Of a stretch of DNA of 64,000 nucleotides, positions 50,783-62,209 are shown piece after piece (position 1 is the first letter of the stretch; each line of letters opens with the position of its first letter). The stretch lies in NCBI RefSeq assembly GCF_910596095.1, contig NC_056535.1:30069505-30133504 (forward strand), read 5' to 3'. The position numbers and the translations under genes were made by a program. The DNA is from Thunnus maccoyii (lineage: Eukaryota; Chordata; Actinopteri; Scombriformes; Scombridae). Under the pieces are notes generated by a model. It had not been told where the DNA came from, ran no database searches, and saw only the letters and a list, made by a program, of their open reading frames with translations.

Positions 50783-51247
50783 GGGTAGGTTCACAATTTT
50801 TCAAGTATGTCTTAAAACAACAGTGAAGCTTATATGAGGCTTCAGAAGTCTGAATTAGTCATATCAAGTGGATATCTGCCTCATTTACAGTCTTTTTAGC
50901 ATCAAATTCGCTCTTTGTGCTTCCTCAGACAGTGTTTCCCTGTTGAATTGTGGTGGAAGTGTAGTAACAAAAAGAGGGACTTTGGCACTAAAGAGACTGT
51001 AACGTTGAAAGATATCTACTTGATTTGACTCATTTGAATGCTGAAGCTTCAGATAAACTTTTAAACACATTTTTGCACAGAAGGAGGACTGTGGATTTTG
51101 TCCCCCATCACTTACATTGTAAGCACATTAGGAAGGGATCTTTTCTAATTGTCAGAATGGACAGGAGAAATGGTCACAGCGAGCTAAACCTGTTTCAGTG
51201 ACTATTGTTTGAAGACAGACTTGACAAATTGTGAACGTATCTTTTAA
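50783..51247. mobile_element. Palindromic foldback element, copy 4
   Basis: This starts AAAGGGTAGGTTCACAATTT and ends GACAAATTGTGAACGTATCTTT, shortened here to its core AAATTGTGAACGTATC. The inner arms ACAGTCTTTTTAGCATCAAA and TTTGGCACTAAAGAGACTGT are complementary. The left arm has lost about 130 bp. Confidence 0.75.
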
Positions 51248-51811
51248 ACGTCTCTGCGGGTCAACCAGAGGTCACACAGGCTCCCGGAGAAATCAATGTG
51301 CACACCTCTAAAATCTCATCAAGGCACCTGAGCACAAAGCAAGCTGATTGGTTGATCAAAACTCCCGGTGAGCTCTGACAGTAGGTGATGACTGACTGCT
51401 TACCTGCATACTGATGACCTGCTATACGTTATCTTAAAATCAAGAGAAATGTGGAAAATGCAACATAGACCAACTGTGCAAAGTTCAAGGTGAACATAAA
51501 TGAACATAAATACTGTTCAACTTTCTTCCTCATGGCCTGGTAGCAAATGTTCTGTGGGACTGCAGTGGTCCACGGCCGGTTTGATTAATTGATTAATTGA
51601 TTAAATTTATATTTTCCATGTGCATTTCATATTTTTGTATAAATCATACGTTCTTCTCTGTCTTTACTGTTAGTTTGCACCTCTTTATGCTGCCATTTTA
51701 ACTTTACATTTCACATCTTTTATTTAACTGTTTATCAAACTGTTTTGTTTTAATAGGCTAAAAATTGTACTTCTTGATTATGTTTATTTACCTTCTGCTT
51801 ATATCAGTCGT
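51248..51811. other. Intergenic DNA, no gene recognised
   Basis: AT-rich apart from a CpG-containing patch around 51245-51380. No open frame or repeat was recognised with confidence. Confidence 0.4.
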
Positions 51812-52140
51812 AGAGCTGCAACTATTAGTGGGTTAATCGATTAGTTGATCAACAGAAAATTAATTGCCAGCTATTTTGAGAATTGCTTAATTGTTTTAAG
51901 CCATTTTAAAGAAAAAAATACAAACATTCTCTGATTCCAGCTTATTAAATGTGAATATTTTCTAGTTTCTTCAGTCCTCTATGATAATAAACTGAATATC
52001 TTTGGGTTATGGACTGTTGATCAGGACCAAAACAGCCTTGTGCTTTAGGAAACAGTTATCAACATTTTTCACCATTATCTGACATTTTATACAAACAACT
52101 CATTGATTAATCCAGAAAATCAACAGACTAATCAAGAATC
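51812..52140. mobile_element. MITE copy (GCTGCAAC family)
   Basis: It starts AGAGCTGCAACTATTAGTGG and contains TTCTCTGATTCCAGCTTATT and CTGAATATCTTTGGGTT, in the reverse orientation to the copy at 2525. The right terminus is eroded. Confidence 0.75.
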
Positions 52141-52299
52141 AATCTTCTGTATCCTGTTTCTATTCACTGCTGCAGCAACTCAACTGACAAGATAAACATT
52201 TTTACTCTGATTGCCTGTTAAATTAGCTACAGCCTATTTTTACTCTGCTGCACTTCACTGTTGTCACCTCTCTTTCATTAAAGTCTCAGTAAATGTTCT

Positions 52300-52435
52300 G
52301 TTGTTCTTTGAAGCTCCGCCCCGCCGGGCAGCCGCGTTTTCGCCACATAAACAAACCTCCACCACGCACGGACACGCAGCAGCGTCAAGTCAGCAGGACT
52401 CAGCCACGACCGGAAACGCGTGAGCCTTTGAAAGA
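52300..52435 (+). promoter_or_regulatory. Isolated GC-rich, CpG-dense patch with a donor-like end
   Basis: GCTCCGCCCCGCCGGGCAGC includes an Sp1-type GC box. CpGs are frequent through to CGGAAACGCGTGAGCC, which could be read as an exon end with donor GTGAGC. It stands out from the AT-rich surroundings. It could be the first exon of an unknown transcript or an upstream alternative mtss1 promoter; it has no recognisable protein. Confidence 0.3.
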
Positions 52436-52976
52436 AAAGCCTTACAGAAGTAATTTTGATGAGAAAAAAAGTATTCAATAAACAGTTTTTTATTAGTTTT
52501 CCTGTTTGTAAAATTGGTTAAATTTGCACATAAACATAGAGTATTAAAAATGAGGCAGGTTAGTCCATGTATATAGAAAGACATTTTATTGTAATTGCAG
52601 AATAATCACAAATATAGTAGCAAAGCAATCAGAACATCATTCATCTGCGGGTTTCTTAGACTTAGCTACACCAAATGTATTGAAGTCATTAGTAAAACAG
52701 ATTAGTATCACAGTTTTTTTTCTTCCAGATAATCCTGAGACTGTGCGTGTGGGATCTGTAGCTTCTAAATGTGTTTTAATCTGACTGACGGCGCACATTC
52801 ACAGCAGAAAAATGATTGAATCTCAAGGTTTCACCAAATAAATGACACCCTGAAAGTCCTGAATGAGTTTGTTGTTGAATCTGATGTCCAAGTGAATGTA
52901 AGAACAATGTTACTGCACTTTCTGAGCTTATTCTCAGAATTATAATAAAGTCTGACTTTAAACTCAGAACTCAAAT

Positions 52977-53085
52977 AAAAAGTAACTAAAGCTGTCAAAT
53001 AAATGGAGTGGAGTAGAAACTACAATATTTCACTCCATATAAAGTAGCATAAATTGGAAATACTCATGTTCAATACACGTACCTC
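52977..53085. mobile_element. Fragment of the CAGTGCTGG / CCACCACTGG MITE
   Basis: GGAGTGGAGTAGAAACTACA and TAAAGTAGCATAAATTGGAA parallel 30068-30130 inside the full element. Confidence 0.55.
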
Positions 53086-53885
53086 TTCTTCTTCTCCTTC
53101 TTCTTCTCCGTTTTTGACAGTGGTTGGCAACTAGTATATTAGGTGCATTACCACCTTCTGCTACCGTTCTAACCGTTAATTCTGTCTGTTTGATAAACTC
53201 CACTGCTCGACCCACTTGGAAGGCTCATTAAAGTTTTTAATCTGAGCTCCTGAACTCCAGCCTTCCTAAATTCATCCTTCGTACGTTAACTTTCTTGATC
53301 ATATATACAATCTATGATTACATGTGTAATAAACTCCTCAATCTGACAGTGTTTGCATAAACTGGTTGGATGCTTTCCTTTTATATTGGCTTTGCTTTAA
53401 GCTGGAATGACCTAGCCTTATTATGTTACAAATGACTTCTTCTTTCCTTGTCCTACCTATATTTCTCACTGTTGAATTGACTTTTTTAAGCTGTATAGAA
53501 ACCTCACCCATATTTCAGTGTTCCACTTCGCTTGCCACTCTTCTATTACTTTACTCCGAATTATTACCTTCACCTCTCATTTGCTTAATGGGACTTGTAA
53601 ATCTATGGTGTCTCTAGGTAAAGCTTATTTTGTTAATCTATCCGTTTCCTCGTTTCCCCTCAGACTTATACGTGCTGAAACCCACATAAATCCAATTGAC
53701 ATGCCTTGTTGAATGAGTCTGGAATGTGCTCGCAATACTTTGAACAGAATATCTTGGCGGCTGGAGTTGACGGATCTCAGGCTCCTGAGAACTGAAACTG
53801 GATCAGAGCAGATGAAAGTGTTTCCTGGTTTATTCTCCTCTACCTACTGCAGAGCCAGTAGTACTGTCAGCATCTCCACTGTGTA
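53086..53885 (-). mobile_element. RNase H-domain remnant of an I-type LINE
   Basis: On the minus strand a frame reads VYTVEMLTVLLALQ, a stop, then VEENKPGNTFICSDPVSVL and SIGFMWVSARISLRGNEETD, which follows the order of a LINE RNase H (E...D...GNExxD). Stops and substitutions show it is inactive. An (AAG)n/(CTT)n tract is at about 53084-53112. Confidence 0.65.
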
Positions 53886-54605
53886 GACTATGTTTGTTTG
53901 TTTGCTCTACAAACAAGTGTCTGAGCTGTGTGCCCCTCTCTCTTCTCTCCCTATTTTCTCCTCCTGTCCTCTCTCGTCTCTCAGGCATCTCTTGCTGGAC
54001 CAGCACCCGTCCTGGAACCGCTCTGCTTCCCTGGCTGTCGGTGACATTTCCAGAGGTTTTGGATCTGGTTCTCAGTCCTGCAGGACTTCAGCCTCACCTC
54101 GTGTTTCTCTCTCTCTCTGAATGATGTCTTTATCCTTCTCTCTTTCCTCTGTGAATAATGTCTTTTCTTGTCTCTTCTCCTCTGTGTATGTGAATGATGT
54201 GATGTGAGTCTCTCCTGTCTGCATGTGTAGACTGTCCTCCTGCCAGGTCGCCATGTTGAAGAAGGTCACGTGGCTCGAAGCTGGAAGCTGCTCGGCATCC
54301 TCTTCATCACATTCTTCATATATATATTATACATCCATTATAATTTTGTTATCCTGTTCTCTGCTGTGTTCTGTAATTTGTCTTTCTTGTTCTATTCTGT
54401 ACACACAACATCTGTCCGTCCTGGGAGAGGGATCCTTTCTCTGTTGCTCTTCTGGAGGTTTCTTTCCTGTTAAAGGATTTTTTTAGGGAGTTTTTCCTTA
54501 TTTAAATCAAGTGTCCAAGAATAGGTAATGTTGTATTGCTGTATGGACTGTAAAGCTCCCTGAGGCAGATTTTTGAAATTGGGCCATGCAAATAAAATTG
54601 ACTTG
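53886..54605 (+). mobile_element. LINE 3' UTR fragment
   Basis: It includes CTGGGAGAGGGATCCTTTCT, GGAGGTTTCTTTCCTGTTAA, GGGAGTTTTTCCTTATTTAA and the terminal ATGCAAATAAAATTGACTTG. This is the 3' end of a common fish LINE, different from but related to the one ending at 45715. Short frames on both strands here are not genes. Confidence 0.75.
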
Positions 54606-54681
54606 ACCAGACCCCCAGATAATTTGGAGTTCGCTTTATACCAACAACTTTCCTCACAAATACCTCAGATCTGTGGGCTAC

Positions 54682-54905
54682 TTAAAGGACCAGTGTGTAG
54701 GATTTAGTGGAATTTAGTGATGAGGTTGCAGATTGGTTGCAACCAACTGAATAGCCCCACGAAACCCATGAAAAACCACGAAACCTATGAAAAACATGAA
54801 AAGCCCTCTCCAGAGCCAGTGTTTGGTTTGTCCACTCTGTGACGTTTAGAGTTTTTTTTAGACTTTTGAAATGTGATTGAACCGAATGGATCAAATTCTG
54901 ATAGT
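54682..54905. mobile_element. MITE copy (TTAAAGGACCAGTGTGTAGG family), 3'-truncated
   Basis: It starts TTAAAGGACCAGTGTGTAGG and continues with AGAGCCAGTGTTTGGTTTGT; the right terminus is missing. Confidence 0.75.
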
Positions 54906-55097
54906 GAAACGAGTCATTTTGCAGGAGTTGTGGCGCTAAAAAACTTTTTTATCCACTGCTTTACAGCTGCTCCTTTTCCCATGATTGTGTGCGGGAAAAA
55001 TGCTTTTTGGGCCCCTGTCAAACCCTGAAGTTGTAATTCCACAGTTTGGCCTTTATGTCAAATTGGCTTCAAAGGCCTGACTTGTTCCTGGGTCAAC

Positions 55098-55425
55098 TTA
55101 AAGGACCAGTGTGTAGGATTTACCCCTTCCCCTCCCCCTCCCCTTCCAAGTTTGTAGGAGAACCTACTTTGGCTGCAAAACTCACAAAAAATGCAAAAGG
55201 CCCTCTCTAGAGCCAGTGTTTGGTTTGTCCATTCTGGGCTATTGTAGAGACATGGTAGTGCAACATGGCGGGCTCCATGGAAGAGGACCCACTCTCTAAA
55301 TAGATAGAAAGGGCTCACTCCAAGGTAATGAAAACACAACAATTCTTATTTTCAGGTGATTATACACTAATTCTATTCTATTTCTGCCAAGCCAGTTAAC
55401 TAAATCCCACACACTGCACCTTTAA
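55098..55425. mobile_element. MITE, full-length (TTAAAGGACCAGTGTGTAGG ... CACACTGCACCTTTAA)
   Basis: The left end TTAAAGGACCAGTGTGTAGG and right end CCCACACACTGCACCTTTAA are inverted repeats. The TTAA at both ends may be part of the target duplication. It lies just upstream of the mtss1 CpG-rich start region. Confidence 0.8.
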
Positions 55426-55489
55426 GTTCAGCACTTCAGTAAATGGACTTGGTTACTTTCCACCAGCCTGTATGAAGGAGCCAGGCTGT

Positions 55490-56345
55490 TATTGTGAAAC
55501 TCTTCCCCGGATGTGTGTTTCGTCATTCCTGCTGCCTTCACGCGCTGTTCGGGACGCGCTCGCTCACTTTAGGTCGGGACTCCCGCCGGAGACACCGGAG
55601 GAAAAACGGCTGGGAGAAAACAGCGTGAAATCACTCGGATACTCTTCTGAAAACAACGACTGGGGGATTTAAATCCGGAGCTGGACACCAGATAAGAGCC
55701 GTATCGATTTATTTAGGCGAACTGATTGATCACGACACACACACACATACACATACACACACACATACACGCACACACACTCATACATACACACATACGT
55801 ACACACATACACACACACGCAGTCACAGGTTGCTAGCGGAGTTGACGCTAACCTAGCTAGCCTAGTTAGCTAGCTGCGGTTAGCCGTGTTTCCCTTTTAC
55901 CAGAGACTAAAACTGAGCTGGGGCTCAACTTTAAAAACACTGTCAGACATTTTCCAGACAGTCCGCTCCATGATTCAGTCATGATGTGGTGTTTTTTCGG
56001 ACGTGTATCAAGTTGGCCGGCTGGTAGCATCGGCTGACTAAAAGCCTAACGTTAGAGCTCCTCCGACCTGGATTTTACTCCTCTGTGTGTGTGTGTGTTT
56101 TCCTCGTTTTTTCCTCCTTTTCCATTGCTGCTTTTGGTTGTTTTTTTTAACTTGGACTTTGCCCTCCGGGTGTTGTAACTCCCCCCCCCCCCCCCCCCCT
56201 TATTAAATAAAAAGGCCTCTATTGATTCTTCTGTTGGAGTATTTCAAAACTTGGCTGGAAGTTTTTTTTTTTTTAGTTTTTTTTGGGGGGGAGGTAAAAA
56301 GTTTGCGTGTGGAAGTAGAGGAGGATTTTTCCAGCCTGTGGAAAA
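55490..56345 (+). promoter_or_regulatory. mtss1: mtss1 promoter / 5' UTR region, CpG-rich
   Basis: CpG density rises sharply from about 55500 (CACGCGCTGTTCGGGACGCG; CGGGACTCCCGCCGGAGACA), typical of a vertebrate promoter and first exon. A CA-rich tract (55735-55822), a GCTAGC-rich stretch and a run of 19 C (56181-56199) lie before the ATG at 56346. The transcription start is not visible. Several upstream ATGs occur, so the leader is long and possibly regulated. Confidence 0.6.
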
Positions 56346-56417
56346 ATGGATGCGGGTATAGAGAAGGAATGCAGCGCCTTGGGAGGGCTCTTCCAGCTCA
56401 TCATGAACGACATGAAG
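56346..56417 (+). CDS. mtss1: mtss1 (MIM, I-BAR actin/membrane regulator), first coding exon, partial
   Basis: This 24-codon exon starts MDAGIEKECSALGGLFQ and ends NDMK, followed immediately by donor GTAAAA at 56418. It matches the N-terminus of MTSS1 (missing in metastasis), where IEKECSALGGLFQ begins the first helix of the IMD/I-BAR domain. That domain bends PI(4,5)P2 membranes and links to actin; the WH2 motif lies at the far C-terminus. The paralogue MTSS2 has EKECGALGGLFQ, so MTSS1 fits better. The ATG context is GAAAAATGG. All later exons lie right of the window, implying a first intron of at least 7.6 kb. I am confident despite the short length because the motif, the start codon and the donor agree. 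Confidence 0.9.
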
Positions 56418-56607
56418 GTAAAAAAAATAACATTTCATTAACTTTTATAACACCTCCAGATTGTCATAATGCATTATTCTAATTTTCTTTATTATTTTTG
56501 CCTCATAGATTGTGATAATTGTGTTTATTTGCATGAAATTTGTATTCAAGTTCAGAATATTTTCATGTTTCTGCATTATTTTTGCACTATTTTACTATAT
56601 TTACTTA

Positions 56608-57185
56608 AAGGATAGGTTCACAATTTTTCAAGTCTGTCTTGTAACAACAGTCATGTACCCAAATGAACATTGAAATAGTTTTTTCTGGCTGTAATCATTC
56701 CTCCTTTTCATACTGACCATTAAAAGATCCCTTTCAAATGTGCTTTCAATAGAAGTGATTCAGTCATTTTGTGCAAAAATGCATTCACAAGATTATCTGG
56801 CGCTTATATGAGGCTTCAGCAGTCTGAGTTAGTCATATCAAGTGGATATCTGCCATATTTACACTCTTAAGCATCAAATTCCTTCCTTGTGTTTCCCTGT
56901 TGGGCTGTGGTGGAAGTATAATAGTCATAAAAAGAGGGACTTTGGCACTAAAAAGACTGTAACATTGAAAGATATCTACTTGATTTGACTCATTTGGTGG
57001 CTGAAGCTTCATATTAGCTTCAGATAAACTTTTAAATACATTTTTGTACAGAAGGAGGACTGTGGATTTTGTCCTCCATCACTTATATTGTAATTTCATT
57101 ATGAAGGGATCTTCTAATGGTCAGTATGAACAGGAGGGATGATTACAGCAAGAAAAAAACTATTTAAATGTTCATTTGGGCTCCT
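56608..57185. mobile_element. Palindromic foldback element, copy 5
   Basis: The most complete copy. The left end AAAGGATAGGTTCACAATTT, TGAACATTGAAATAG and GTAATCATTCCTCCTTTTCA are mirrored by TGAACAGGAGGGATGATTAC and CTATTTAAATGTTCATTTGG on the right. The inner arms TTACACTCTTAAGCATCAAA and TTTGGCACTAAAAAGACTGT also pair. It lies within mtss1 intron 1. Confidence 0.8.
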
Positions 57186-57967
57186 CCTTTAATTAATTTT
57201 GGTACACTCGGCTCCCATTCACCTCACTCTGTCTACGTTTTCTTTACATAACGCAGTCGTGCTCACATTTTCTTATAATAGTCGCCCACATCACCTAATT
57301 AGTGATATCTAGCGAACACACAGCAGCATTTAAAGGAGAAGATTGTGTTAGAGGAGGATGAGAGAGGGGCCCTGTGTTGGCTGCTCCATTCATTCTTAAT
57401 GAGGATCTTCCTGCATTGCTTCACTCATCGTTTACACTTCCTCAAATACTCTGTAATATCCATGTTTACATCTTTTCTTCTCGCTGCGGTTGTCATAACC
57501 TCAAACTTTATAGACTGGTTGTGTCATGGCTGAAAATAATGCTGTAATCATTCTAAAACTGGGTGAAATAAAAAAAAAAAACCCTCCCAGAAATTAATGA
57601 GTAAGCTTGAGATACTTAAAAACCTTGAATTATTGGTTATTAATGACTGGATTTGGAATGAGTGGATATGAGTAGTGGTGATGTTGATTGGGTAATGAAT
57701 GAGCAGAGGTTAAAACTGGAAGTGGGCCATCTGAGAGGGTAACAGGGCTGGATGGGGGTGGATTTTACCAGCTGTGTGCTCTTTGATGTTTGTTAAGCAG
57801 GCTACCCTTTGCTGCCTGACTGTCTGTCTGCGTTTCACTGCTCTCAGATGTTCGTCGTTAGCAGACTCTGTTTTCCAGTCGGCTCTGAATGCATCTTTTT
57901 GCTCGAAATAGGAGTTAGAGCTCCAGTTTCTGTACTGAGCAGAACCTGATTCTTTTTTACAGGCCAT

Positions 57968-58160
57968 TATGGCTGCAACTAACGATTATTTTCATTAGCA
58001 ATGGGCTGATTATTATCTTGATTAATTGTTTGATCTATAAAATGTCAATCACTGTTTCCAAAAGCCTTAAGTGCAACCTTAAATGTGTTGATATTCAGTT
58101 TACTATCATATTCAGGAAATATTCACATTTAATAAGCTAAAACTATAACATTTTTGTATT
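57968..58160. mobile_element. MITE fragment (GCTGCAAC family)
   Basis: GGCTGCAACTAACGATTATT, TTTGATCTATAAAATGTCAA and ATATTCAGTTTACTATCATA follow the family order. The right end is missing. Confidence 0.75.
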
Positions 58161-58272
58161 TTTTTCTTATACAGTGATTCAAACCTATTAAAGTAACAAG
58201 CTATTTTAGTAAAATGATGCCAAAAATACTGTAGGATAATGTAATATATAAAAATGAATTAGTCGGTGGTGA

Positions 58273-58622
58273 AGAGCTGCAACTAATGATTATTTTCATT
58301 AACGATTAGTCTGCTGATTAATTTCTTGATTAGTCAATTCATAGATTAGTCTATAAAGCAGTGAAAAAATGGCATTTTCTGTTTCTCAGTGGCCACAGTA
58401 ACGTCTTCAATTTGCTTGTTTTGTCTGACTAACAATTTAAAATGTTAAAGTATTAAATTAAGTGTCATATAGGAAAAGGAAAAAACAGAAAATCTGCACA
58501 TTTGAGAAGCTGGAACCATCAGATGTTTGGCATTTTTGCTTGAAAAATGACTGAAACGATGGATTGATTATCGATAGTTGCTGATTAATTTTTTTGACAC
58601 TTGACCAATCGTTGCAGCTCCT
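58273..58622. mobile_element. MITE, full-length (GCTGCAAC family)
   Basis: It starts AGAGCTGCAACTAATGATTA and ends CAATCGTTGCAGCTCCTC. Internal TTTGAGAAGCTGGAACCATC and GGCATTTTTGCTTGAAAAAT are the family core. With the fragment at 57968 it forms a tandem pair. Confidence 0.8.
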
Positions 58623-61193
58623 CATTGAAGCTAAATGTCAAAAATACAGGTCTGCTCACAACACACGCTACTTTATTTAATGTTTGTCATCGTTCAGAAG
58701 GCTTCATGTTCATATCTTGTATTGTTCGTAGTAGTAGATTTACATTTTCATATACCATATTTTAAAAAAAAACCCAAAAAACGAGAAGGCTTCTATCTCT
58801 TCCCTTGTTGTTGAAGTAAAAGTCACATGAGCCGTTGCTGCTTGTCTTCCTGAACCCTCAGCTATGCGGCTTTATTGTTTGACACATTGTCTTATGTGGA
58901 AATCATTGTGACTTATCAAACCACGGACGATGATTCAGACGTCAAAGATACGGGCGTATTGTGTAAGAGTGGATCTTCACATGGCTCACAGTATTCACAG
59001 TTTCATAGTAAGATTTTATTTCTGAACAATAAGCAACCGAAACCTTCAACTTTCACCCGGATCCTGATTCAAACAGACCCCCCCCCCCTCTCTCTCTCTC
59101 TCTCTGACAGGAAGGTCACCTTGCCATTATGAGCGACTGCGCTTTTTTTTTTACCTGCGAGGCCACAGGTTCGATCTCTGTAACATGAAAACTCGAAGGA
59201 AAACGAGGAAGTTCTCATTCGATTGTGAAGTTTTAAATCAGTTTAACGTGATGGAACTTGCAGACATCCTGTGGTGTGAACAGTGAGCAGTACGTATGAG
59301 TCACTGTCAGATAACAGGGAAGAAGGATGGTCATGGTTGAGTGTGTGTGTGTGTGATTCAGAGCTTGTGGTATCATATCCTGGTTTTCTACCAACATGGC
59401 ACAGAACCAATGGGGGCACTCCTGCCATATGCCACACACACGCACACACACACACATGCACACACACATAGAAGTCATGTCTAATTAAGTAGAGAGATGC
59501 TGCTGAGATAAATCTCTCCCCAGGGCATTATAACACGCTTGTGAAGTGCTCACACTTTGAATCAGTTAGTAGACATGAAGACATAGAAGCTTTTTGCAGA
59601 TTGTAGGTCATTTTGCCAATTAACCGTGCCCCATTTTAAGTAAAGCTGCTGATTTTTATTATTGTTATGACACCAATTTCCGCAAGATATCCAACCTAAA
59701 TACTATACAGCACAGACTGAATCGTGCTCATCGTTTAGTCTATGAAATGTGAAAGAACGGTATTCATGATTTCTCAGAGCCCACCGTGAAGTCTTCATCG
59801 TAGCAGCTCTAGTTTTCAGATTTATCATCTTTTTGGAGAAGCTCAGTTTTTTTGGGTGAGAACAGTCTTGGCGTAGCGTGGACTGGAAGAGCAAAAACAG
59901 AGGAAAGAAGGAGGAAAAATATTTCAGATTTAGTCGGCTTAGTGTGGACGAGCTCCCAGAGCTGTGAGTGTGGGCTTGTTTTACCCAGCAGTAGATCTGT
60001 TATGTTCCATCCGAGGGCTGGGCGATAAATCTATTTTTATTTATAACTTTTAGTTTATTTGCACAGATTTATAAAAAGACAGTTTGAACAATGTGAGGTT
60101 GGAAGCCTAAAAAATAGCTTATGAAGATACCTCATATATATAAATATCAATAGCAGTAATAGAAAATTGATAGAAATGTACAATTTACATAGAAGTTTTT
60201 ACATTAAAATCCATAATTAGAGTCGTTTTCAGATGTTTTTTTGAGTAATGATAATGTAGGTGTTGACTGTAGAGGCGGTCCTCTGTATTTCGGTGTATGT
60301 TTGGAATATGAGTGAATGTCTGAGGAGGAAGCGTTAGGCGAGTCATGAGGTAAGTGTACATATTTATACATGAATGCACACATTGACAATTGATAGAGGT
60401 TTGTGTTTCTGCAGAGAGGAGCACATGAGTTGCATCTTGTTGCAAAGCTGATCATTCTCAACAGTTTCAAATGTCTGTGTATTGAAAATTGAATTATTTT
60501 AACCTGCACAAAAAGGATATTTTGCCAGGAAACACAAAAAGTGGCTGCAGAGGAGACTTTAGCATCCGTACTATGAGATAACTCCTATTTAAAACAACAC
60601 AAAATGATCTCCCAGTTTTATCACAGCTACTACAGAGACATGTCACCCTTTTAACAGCTTCATGGGACCTTTAAGTTCGGCTGGAGAGAGACAGACAGCT
60701 TATTGATTTCCGACTCAGCTATATCAGGAGTGACATTATGAGCCATCGACCTTCCCAAATCCTCCTCTCCGCTCTCGTCTATCCCTCCATCCTGATACGC
60801 TGACAGGCTCGGTGCGTCCCCCTTCTCTTTCATGTTTTCTCTCTCTCTCTCTCTCTTCCTCTTCAGTCACTACCATGTGTCTCCATCTGCTCCTCTCTTC
60901 CTTCTGCTCTCTGCCTCCATTTGTTTTTGGTTTTTTTGTTTTTTTTCCTCCGTCGTCCACCAGCTCATATAATGTAATTCACTGCTTCACGAGGATTCAA
61001 TTAGTGTTTGAGTATTAAATTTATTCTCCTTGTTAGCTGTTGACTTTAAAGGAAAATGACGCTCAAAACAACAGTTTGACCGGCCCTCCTTTACCCCGGG
61101 TGTATAAAGTGAAAACGTGTGTTTGTGTGTGTGTGTACATGTTATCCATCCTCCACAGTGTACTGAAGGTGAACTGGGAATGAGTGAAGCAAC

Positions 61194-61194
<1 letters not shown>

Positions 61195-61287
<93 letters not shown>

Positions 61288-61353
61288 ATAGCAAGTATCT
61301 TTCAAGAGCAAGCACTGGCCATGACCAGCTTTTGTGCATACACACACACACAC

Positions 61354-61388
<35 letters not shown>
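61195..61388 (+). repeat. (GT)n followed by (CA)n, inverted dinucleotide pair
   Basis: About 45 GT units (61195-61284) and, 54 bases later, about 24 CA units (61339-61387, one CG interruption). On one strand the two tracts are complementary. They create misleading repetitive reading frames on both strands. Confidence 0.95.
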
Positions 61389-61389
<1 letters not shown>

Positions 61390-61637
61390 TAGTAAACAAT
61401 GATTATAACTACAGTACTGTGTTTTATAATCAGCATTGTCTATATATAATTAGCTTTGTGTATTTGTGGAGAGAAAAATGCTGTTTTTTTTCCCATAGAG
61501 AGGTTATTTTAACCTGAATGCACAATACACACTCACATATACAAAAACACACCCTAAACTGCAGGCCGTAATATGATGTGATGCCATCAAACCTTTAGTC
61601 ACATCACTGATATGAAACTTTTATAGTTCCTGGTAAT

Positions 61638-61638
<1 letters not shown>

Positions 61639-61720
<82 letters not shown>
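61639..61720 (+). repeat. (GT)n microsatellite
   Basis: About 40 nearly uninterrupted GT units. Confidence 0.95.
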
Positions 61721-61721
<1 letters not shown>

Positions 61722-61864
61722 AGTGTGGGAGCGGTTGATTTCAGAGAAGTCTCACTGTTGACAGGAAAATAGGCAGCCTCAGGTGAACGTAGGCGTGGAC
61801 ACACACTTCGCTGCTAAACTGATAGACAAACATTAACAAAATACACACAAGTACGTCTGCTCTG

Positions 61865-62078
61865 GTCGTTAGCCGTTAGCCGTTAGCCGTTAGGGAGGAA
61901 GTAGGGATGAGGTAGTAAAAGAAATAAGAGGGAGGCGATAGGGAAGGAAGAGAGGACTAATGGGGGGTGAAGAGGAAAGAAGAAAGGAGCTGGAAGAGAT
62001 GGAAGGAGGAGAGAAAGAAGGACGAGAGGAGGAGGATGAAGGGGAAAAAAGGGAAGACTCAGTGAGGGAGGAAGTGTG
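61865..62078 (+). repeat. GTTAGCC heptamer repeat and long polypurine tract
   Basis: GTTAGCC occurs as roughly four tandem units (61868-61893), followed by about 185 bases that are almost all A or G, with very few pyrimidines (to about 62078). Confidence 0.8.
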
Positions 62079-62209
62079 AACAAATTATGTAAATATACAT
62101 ACATTAAGGTAATCTGTCATGATATTAAAATGTTAATGTGTCATTTTGAAATCCTGAGAGTCTGTGTCCCATTTCAGGGGTTGAATTTAAGTTCAATCCA
62201 GAATTACAA

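Noticed and set aside
52211-52481. Overlapping small frames (PRRAAAFSPHKQ..., RPAGQPRFRHINK...) in the CpG-dense patch
   Set aside because: Different frames are open by chance in GC-rich DNA. There is no family resemblance, so I list the patch only as a possible regulatory region.
56222-56482. 86-codon frame overlapping the mtss1 first exon
   Set aside because: It is out of frame with the recognised MTSS1 N-terminus and runs into the intron past the GTAAAA donor.
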